NCBI GenBank assembly: GCA_013177945.1
Contig: JABLXW010000008.1
Location: forward strand, 248,001-312,000
Source: Bacillota bacterium
GTDB lineage: Bacteria > Bacillota > DSM-12270 > Thermacetogeniales > Thermacetogeniaceae
DNA length: 64,000 bases
Reading direction: 5' to 3'
Below, piece after piece: positions 59,388 through 64,000 of this stretch (position 1 is its first letter; the number at the start of each line of letters is the position of its first letter). Below the pieces are notes generated by a model. The model made no database searches. It saw only the letters and a list, made by a program, of their open reading frames with translations, and had not been told where the DNA came from. The position numbers and the translations under genes were made by a program.

Positions 59388-62019
59388 CAAGGCGGTGGGA
59401 AATCTTCAGCTGCTTCTGTTCCAGTTCTTCTTCCTTTGCCCGTTCCTTTTCGATTACTTCCGGGGGTGCCTTGGCAAGGAAGTCCCGGTTGGCAAGCTTT
59501 GCCCGCACCCGCTTCAGATCCCGGGCGACGGCGCCTGCTTCTTTTTCCAGCCTTTCAATCTCTTTCTCCAAATCAATGACCCCCACCAGAGGAAGGTATA
59601 TTTCCGTACCCCGGACGACAGCGCTCAAAGCGCGGGTTGGCTTTTCATCCCCAGGGCTTCTGATTTCCAGGGGATCAACCCCTGCCAGCTGCCGGACATA
59701 CCCACCGTATTTCCGGAGCAGGAGGGCTTCCGCCCCGGTGCCGGTGACCAGGATGCACCTGATGGTGCGCCCCGGATGGATGTTCAGCTCTCCCCTGAGG
59801 TTCCGGACCGCCCGGATCACTTCCATCAGGAACTCCATTTCCGCCTCCTCGTCCGGGGCGTCCAGCTCCTCCCTGAAACGCGGCCAGGGCGCAACCGCAA
59901 TGCTCCTCCCCTCGTGAGGGAGGTGCTGCCAGATCTCCTCGGTCAGGAAGGGCATAAAGGGATGGAGCAGCTCGAGGGTGTGCAGGAGAACGTACCAGAG
60001 AACGTACTGGGCGGCGTACCTGCTTTCCGGCGTCTCCCTGCCATAGAGGCGGGGCTTCACCAGCTCAATGTACCAGTCGCAGAACTCGTTCCAGATGAAC
60101 TCGTACAGGGTGCGCGCAGCTTCCCCCAGTTCGTAAGCCTCCAGGTACCGGGTCACGTCCCGGACGGCCTTGTTGTGCCTGCTCAGAATCCACCGGTCGG
60201 CCAGCGTCAGCTCCTCCGGCCAGGAGCCGGGCTGAAAGTCTTTTAAATTGAGCAGGGCGAAACGGGAGGCGTTCCAGACCTTATTCGCAAAGTTCCGGGT
60301 TCCCTCCACACGCTCCCAGTGGAAGCGGAGATCGTTTCCCGGTGTGTTCCCCGTAACCAGCATGAAGCGCAGGGTATCGGCGCCATAGCGCTCGATCACC
60401 TCAAGGGGATCCACGCCGTTCCCCAGGGACTTGCTCATTTTCCGGCCCTGCGCGTCCAGCACGAGGCCATGGATGAGGACCTCCCGGAAGGGCACCTCCT
60501 GCATAAACTCCAGAGCCATGAAGATCATCCGGGCCACCCAGAAAAAGATGATGTCCCGCCCTGTTACCAGCACCGAAGTCGGGTAAAAGCAGGCAAGCTC
60601 CGGGGTCTGCTCCGGCCAGCCCAGGGTGGAGAAGGGCCAGAGCGCCGAGCTGAACCAGGTATCGAGGACATCGGGGTCCTGTTCCAGGTCGGTTCCCGCG
60701 CACTTCGGGCAGCGCTCAGGATCCTCTTCGGGGCAGATCACTTCCCCGCAGTTCCGGCAGTACCAGACGGGAATCCGGTGCCCCCACCAGAGCTGGCGGG
60801 AGATGCACCAGTCCCGAATGTTTTCCAGCCAGTTCAGGTAGATCTTCGTGAAACGCTCGGGCACAAACCGGATCCGCCCCTCTTTCACCGCCGCCAGGGC
60901 CGGCCCGGCCAGGGGCTTCATCCGGACAAACCACTGCTCGGAAACGAGGGGCTCGATTACGGTATCGCAGCGGTAGCACTGACCGACGGCATGGGCATGA
61001 TCCTCGACCTTAACCAGCAGCCCGGCTTCGGCCAGGTCCCGGACGACTTTTTCCCGCGCCTCTTCCCGCGTCAGGCCGGCATATCTTCCGGCCGCCTCCG
61101 TCATCCTCCCGTCCTTCCCGATCACCACCACCTCGGGAAGCCGGTGGCGCCGCCCGATCTCAAAATCGACCGGGTCGTGGGCCGGCGTCACCTTCACCGC
61201 CCCGGTTCCGAACTCCGGGTCCACCGCCTCATCGGCAACAACAGGGATCTCCCTGTTCAGCAGGGGCAGGATCACCCTTTTCCCGACGAGACCCCTGTAC
61301 CGGTCGTCTTCGGGGTGGACGGCAACCCCCGTATCGCCGAGCATCGTCTCCGGCCTTGTGGTCGCCACAACAACCCCGGGGCCGCCGTCTGAAGCGGGGT
61401 AGCGGAGGTAGTAGAGCTTTCCTTCCCGCTCGACGTGGTCAACCTCGATATCGGAAATGGTCGTCTGGCAGCGGGGGCACCAGTTGATGATGTAATGATC
61501 CCGGTAGATCAACCCCTTTGCAAAAAGGCGCCGGAAGACTTCTCTGACGGCGCGGGAGCAGCCTTCATCCATTGTAAAGCGCTCCCGCTCCCAGTCGCAG
61601 GAGGCGCCCAGGCGCTTGAGCTGCCTGATGATTTCCCCTCCGTAGGTTTCCTTCCAGGCCCAGACGCGCTCCAGAAACTTTTCGCGCCCCAGATCGTACT
61701 TGCTGATGCCTTCACCGGCCAGCTGCTCTTCCACCCGGGCCTGGGTCGCGATCCCGGCATGGTCGGTGCCGGGAAGCCACAGGGTGTTGTATCCCTGCAT
61801 CCTGCGCCAGCGCACGAGAATATCCTGGATGATGTTGTTCAGGGCGTGGCCCAGGTGAAGGCTTCCCGTGACATTGGGAGGAGGGATCACAATGCAGAAG
61901 GGGGTGCGGGACCAGTCCACCCCGGCGTGAAAGAAGCGCCCCTCCAGCCAGAACCGGTACCACTTTTCTTCCACCTGATGGGGATCGTAAACTGTGGGGA
62001 TCACCTGTCCGTCTCTCAT
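59371..62019 (-). CDS. valS: Valyl-tRNA synthetase
   Basis: An 882-residue class I synthetase with HLGH in [14 protein letters not shown] and KMSKS in [14 protein letters not shown], a CP1 editing domain and a C-terminal coiled coil ending [20 protein letters not shown]. It charges tRNA-Val. AGGAGGC precedes the ATG. Unlike leuS there is no T-box; a sigma-A promoter lies 110 bases upstream. Confidence 0.95.
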   Translation of the reverse strand: MRDGQVIPTVYDPHQVEEKWYRFWLEGRFFHAGVDWSRTPFCIVIPPPNVTGSLHLGHALNNIIQDILVRWRRMQGYNTLWLPGTDHAGIATQARVEEQLAGEGISKYDLGREKFLERVWAWKETYGGEIIRQLKRLGASCDWERERFTMDEGCSRAVREVFRRLFAKGLIYRDHYIINWCPRCQTTISDIEVDHVEREGKLYYLRYPASDGGPGVVVATTRPETMLGDTGVAVHPEDDRYRGLVGKRVILPLLNREIPVVADEAVDPEFGTGAVKVTPAHDPVDFEIGRRHRLPEVVVIGKDGRMTEAAGRYAGLTREEAREKVVRDLAEAGLLVKVEDHAHAVGQCYRCDTVIEPLVSEQWFVRMKPLAGPALAAVKEGRIRFVPERFTKIYLNWLENIRDWCISRQLWWGHRIPVWYCRNCGEVICPEEDPERCPKCAGTDLEQDPDVLDTWFSSALWPFSTLGWPEQTPELACFYPTSVLVTGRDIIFFWVARMIFMALEFMQEVPFREVLIHGLVLDAQGRKMSKSLGNGVDPLEVIERYGADTLRFMLVTGNTPGNDLRFHWERVEGTRNFANKVWNASRFALLNLKDFQPGSWPEELTLADRWILSRHNKAVRDVTRYLEAYELGEAARTLYEFIWNEFCDWYIELVKPRLYGRETPESRYAAQYVLWYVLLHTLELLHPFMPFLTEEIWQHLPHEGRSIAVAPWPRFREELDAPDEEAEMEFLMEVIRAVRNLRGELNIHPGRTIRCILVTGTGAEALLLRKYGGYVRQLAGVDPLEIRSPGDEKPTRALSAVVRGTEIYLPLVGVIDLEKEIERLEKEAGAVARDLKRVRAKLANRDFLAKAPPEVIEKERAKEEELEQKQLKISHRLAVLRG

Positions 62020-62393
62020 TTCCGCCTCCTGATACCCAGCAGTTATGGGTTCTCTCCCGGTTTTTTACAAAAGTTTCCCTGCTTTATCCTGAGAGACGAA
62101 AAAAAGCCGCAAATCCTTGTTTCCCTAACATTTTACGGTTTTTCGACAACCTTTGTCAACCAAAACGCAACTGCCCGACACCCCGCCTGATCAGGCATTC
62201 CCAGGCCGTTTTTCCGGGCACCCGAGAGATGTCATCAGGATGTAATTAGGAAAATGGCTAAATATCCAATTGAATTTCACACTTGCTTAACAAGAATGCA
62301 ACCAATCCTTCCTGGACGTGAACGCCAGGAAGATTTCCCGGATATTGGCGGCTGGATTCTTAACTGATCGAGAACACGGGGTTCGATGGAAGA
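62020..62393. other. Intergenic gap between valS and the LysR gene
   Basis: The 374 bases hold the valS promoter and leader in the first 140. The rest is AT-richer with no open frame, hairpin or repeat I can support. Confidence 0.5.
62130..62159 (-). promoter_or_regulatory. Sigma-A promoter of valS
   Basis: On the minus strand TTGACA (62159-62154) and TAAAAT (62135-62130) are 18 bases apart. Confidence 0.7.
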
Positions 62394-63293
62394 TCACAAT
62401 CCTGCGGAACCATCCAGCAAAATGTTGATGAAGGCTTTTTTAAACGAGTCAAGAACCTTGTCCTTTCTCATTACCACCGCTATGTAGCCGGGCTTAAAGA
62501 TATGACTTAAAGAAATAAACTCCAGCTTTCTTTGCTTAAGTCCCGGCAGGTCTTTTACGATAGTAGCGAAGGAGATGCCCAGGCCTGCTTCCACATAAAG
62601 GGAGCTTAATTCAACGTTCGAAGACTCCATGATGATGTGATAATTAACCCCCAACTCCTGGAAAAGCTTCTCCAGACTCATACGACTGGTGTATTCACTG
62701 GTTTTAGGAGGCAAAATGAGGGGGTACTGCGCGATCTGCCTGACCGTAACCCGTTTTGCCCCGGCCAAAGGGTGTCCTGGAGGTGTTAGCAAAACAGGCT
62801 CCACCTTTTTCCAGCGGATTTTCGCGAGGTCTTTCGGAACAAAGGACTCAAGCGCTATGCCGAAATCAACCTCGCCATTTTTTACCAGCTCAATCACGCT
62901 TTGCTGCGAGCGGTCAAGTATGGTCAACTCGACCAAGGGAAATTGTTTAACATATTCCTTCAACACCTCCGGGAGAAGATGAAAAAGCGTCGTAAAAGGC
63001 GCGGCTATGCTCAGCCTCCCTTTTTGGAGGCCTTTAAGTTCAGTCAGTTCTTCCATAAGAGAGTCGTATTTATCTATGATCTGCTCCGCAAAGGCAAGGA
63101 ACTTTTCGCCCGCCGCAGTAAGCTTCAATTTTCTTTTCCCTATCCTCTCAAACAGCAGGCAGTCTAGCTCCTCTTCCAGGGCCTTGATCTGTTGAGTCAG
63201 AGCGGACTGGGTTCTAAAAGTAACGCTGGCGGCTCTGGTAAAACTCCCCAGCCTGGCCACATGATAAAAACTTATAATCTGCCTCCACTCCAT
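62394..63293 (-). CDS. LysR-family transcriptional regulator
   Basis: A 299-residue regulator with an N-terminal winged helix (FYHVARLGSFTRAASVTFRTQSALTQQIKALEEEL) and a periplasmic-binding-protein-like effector domain (about 90-290). It is divergent from the FlK-like gene across 232 bases, the usual layout for a LysR regulator and its target. The effector is unknown; an acyl-CoA or acid is a guess from the neighbour. Confidence 0.92.
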   Translation of the reverse strand: MEWRQIISFYHVARLGSFTRAASVTFRTQSALTQQIKALEEELDCLLFERIGKRKLKLTAAGEKFLAFAEQIIDKYDSLMEELTELKGLQKGRLSIAAPFTTLFHLLPEVLKEYVKQFPLVELTILDRSQQSVIELVKNGEVDFGIALESFVPKDLAKIRWKKVEPVLLTPPGHPLAGAKRVTVRQIAQYPLILPPKTSEYTSRMSLEKLFQELGVNYHIIMESSNVELSSLYVEAGLGISFATIVKDLPGLKQRKLEFISLSHIFKPGYIAVVMRKDKVLDSFKKAFINILLDGSAGL

Positions 63294-63411
63294 TTTAGTT
63301 CAGCCCTTTAATTAATAAATGTACCGGTCAAAAGTTTTGTTCAAAGCAATCAGACCCAACAGGGATTTTAAAAGAGCAAGGCTTGTACTGCTTTTTTTTG
63401 CAAGTGGACTC

Positions 63412-63454
63412 AATCAATATATCAGAATTACTAATCAATTATATCATAATAATT
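63412..63454. promoter_or_regulatory. Candidate LysR binding region, 21-bp direct repeat
   Basis: AATCAATATATCAGAATTAC (63412) and AATCAATTATATCATAATAA (63433) are imperfect direct repeats spaced by 21 bases, two helical turns. They lie just upstream of the proposed -10. Confidence 0.4.
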
Positions 63455-63463
63455 AATTTGTCT

Positions 63464-63469
63464 TATAAT
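63464..63469 (+). promoter_or_regulatory. -10 element of the FlK-like gene
   Basis: A perfect TATAAT lies 57 bases before the ATG. No good -35 is present (ATATCA at 17 bases), which fits a promoter needing an activator. Confidence 0.5.
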
Positions 63470-63525
63470 AAAAACCTATGTTAAATTCGTCCTAACAAGA
63501 TGCTGCTGAAGGGAGGTGAATCTGT

Positions 63526-63966
63526 ATGAAAGATGCTTTGCGGCCTGGCCTCACTTACGAATTCAAATTTAAGGTCCCGGAAAATAAAACCGTACCCTAC
63601 CTTTATCCTGAATCGCCAGAATTCCAGGCCATGCCTAAAGTTCTGGCTACAGGGTTTATGGTTGGCCTGTTCGAATGGGCCTGTATCCAGGCCATCAACC
63701 CCCACATCGACTGGCCTGTTGAGCAAACAGTGGGTACTCATGTCAACTTAAGCCACGTGGCTGCCACTCCGCCAGGCCTGACCGTTACTGTAAAAGTTAA
63801 GCTCGAGAAAGTAGAAGGGAGAAGGCTCACTTTTTCCATCGTCGCCGAGGATGATGTTGACAGGATTTCCGAGGGCACCCACGAAAGATTTATCATTAAC
63901 GCGGCCAAATTTAACGCCAAGGCAGAGGCCAAAGCTGCCCGCATACTTCAAGGCCAGGTGTTTTAG
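63526..63966 (+). CDS. FlK-like hot-dog acyl-CoA thioesterase
   Basis: A 146-residue single hot-dog protein. From memory of the fluoroacetyl-CoA thioesterase FlK of Streptomyces cattleya, similarity is high over the whole length (LYPESPEF, TGFMVGLFEWAC, TAATPPGLTV-like AATPPGLTV, GTHERFII, KFNAK). The catalytic Thr42 and Glu50 align exactly, and His77 matches FlK His76. The lid residue Phe36 of FlK is Met36 here, so specificity for fluoroacetyl-CoA is doubtful; a short-chain acyl-CoA is more likely. GGGAGGTGA lies 8 bases upstream. It probably answers to the divergent LysR protein. Confidence 0.85.
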   Translation: MKDALRPGLTYEFKFKVPENKTVPYLYPESPEFQAMPKVLATGFMVGLFEWACIQAINPHIDWPVEQTVGTHVNLSHVAATPPGLTVTVKVKLEKVEGRRLTFSIVAEDDVDRISEGTHERFIINAAKFNAKAEAKAARILQGQVF

Positions 63967-64000
63967 TGCCTCAGATATCCCTGTTTCTGGATCTAGTTCC

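Noticed and set aside
60319-61392. Long plus-strand open frame of 357 codons opposite valS
   Set aside because: It is the shadow of the valS frame in GC-rich DNA; the encoded sequence is Pro/Arg/His-rich and without domains.
62040-62130. T-box riboswitch upstream of valS
   Set aside because: No GGGTGGTACCGCG-like sequence, specifier stem or regulated terminator is present between the promoter and the valS start.

Overview
The window is GC-rich bacterial DNA whose gene content and order fit an anaerobic, endospore-forming clostridial Firmicute, probably thermophilic and hydrogen-metabolising. The evidence is spoIIP, a spoIVFA-like gene, a leucyl T-box leader, a six-gene Ech-type [NiFe] hydrogenase operon, PerR and Rex, and the conserved block maf-radC-mreBCD-minCDE-rodA-spoIVFA-rng-rplU-prp-rpmA-obgE. 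Thermacetogenium, Desulfotomaculum or Moorella-like relatives are reasonable guesses; the species cannot be named from the sequence alone. Almost every gene is on the minus strand, so operons are read from high to low coordinates.

Region 1 (1-12.3 kb): a partial murJ, spoIIP, rpsT, holA, a DUF89 phosphatase, two tiny paralogous membrane proteins, pfkA, comEC, an HtrA protease and tatA. Region 2 (12.1-17.2 kb): a decayed toxin-antitoxin-like remnant against perR, then two almost identical group II introns head to tail. They abut the terminator of the Ech hydrogenase operon (17.2-22.3 kb). Region 3 (22.6-30.1 kb): comEA, ogt, leuS, an HD-GYP protein, rsfS, yqeK, an RRM protein and nadD. The leuS leader is a leucine T-box riboswitch in which a complete tRNA-Ala(GGC) gene occupies the apex of stem III. 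Region 4 (30.2-37.1 kb): an amino acid permease on the opposite strand, then proA, proB, yhbY, obgE, rpmA, prp and rplU. Region 5 (37.2-53.9 kb): a coiled-coil protein built on six 54-bp tandem repeats, rng, a radical-SAM pair, a spoIVFA-like gene, rodA, minEDC, mrdA, mreDCB, radC, maf, a DUF4321 protein and rex. Region 6 (53.9-64 kb): folC, phoU, pstB, phoR and phoP (no pstSCA), valS, and a LysR regulator divergent from a thioesterase resembling fluoroacetyl-CoA thioesterase FlK.

Functionally the window combines cell-shape and division genes (mreBCD, mrdA, rodA, minCDE, murJ), translation and ribosome maturation (leuS, valS, L21, L27, S20, Obg, Prp, RsfS, YhbY), DNA uptake (comEA, comEC), sporulation (spoIIP, spoIVFA-like), proline synthesis (proBA) and energy conservation (Ech, with Rex and PerR as redox regulators). 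The least ordinary items are the tRNA nested inside the T-box, the tandem introns at a terminator, the small proteins sharing a PDPGFFWW motif, the 54-bp repeat protein and the FlK-like gene.
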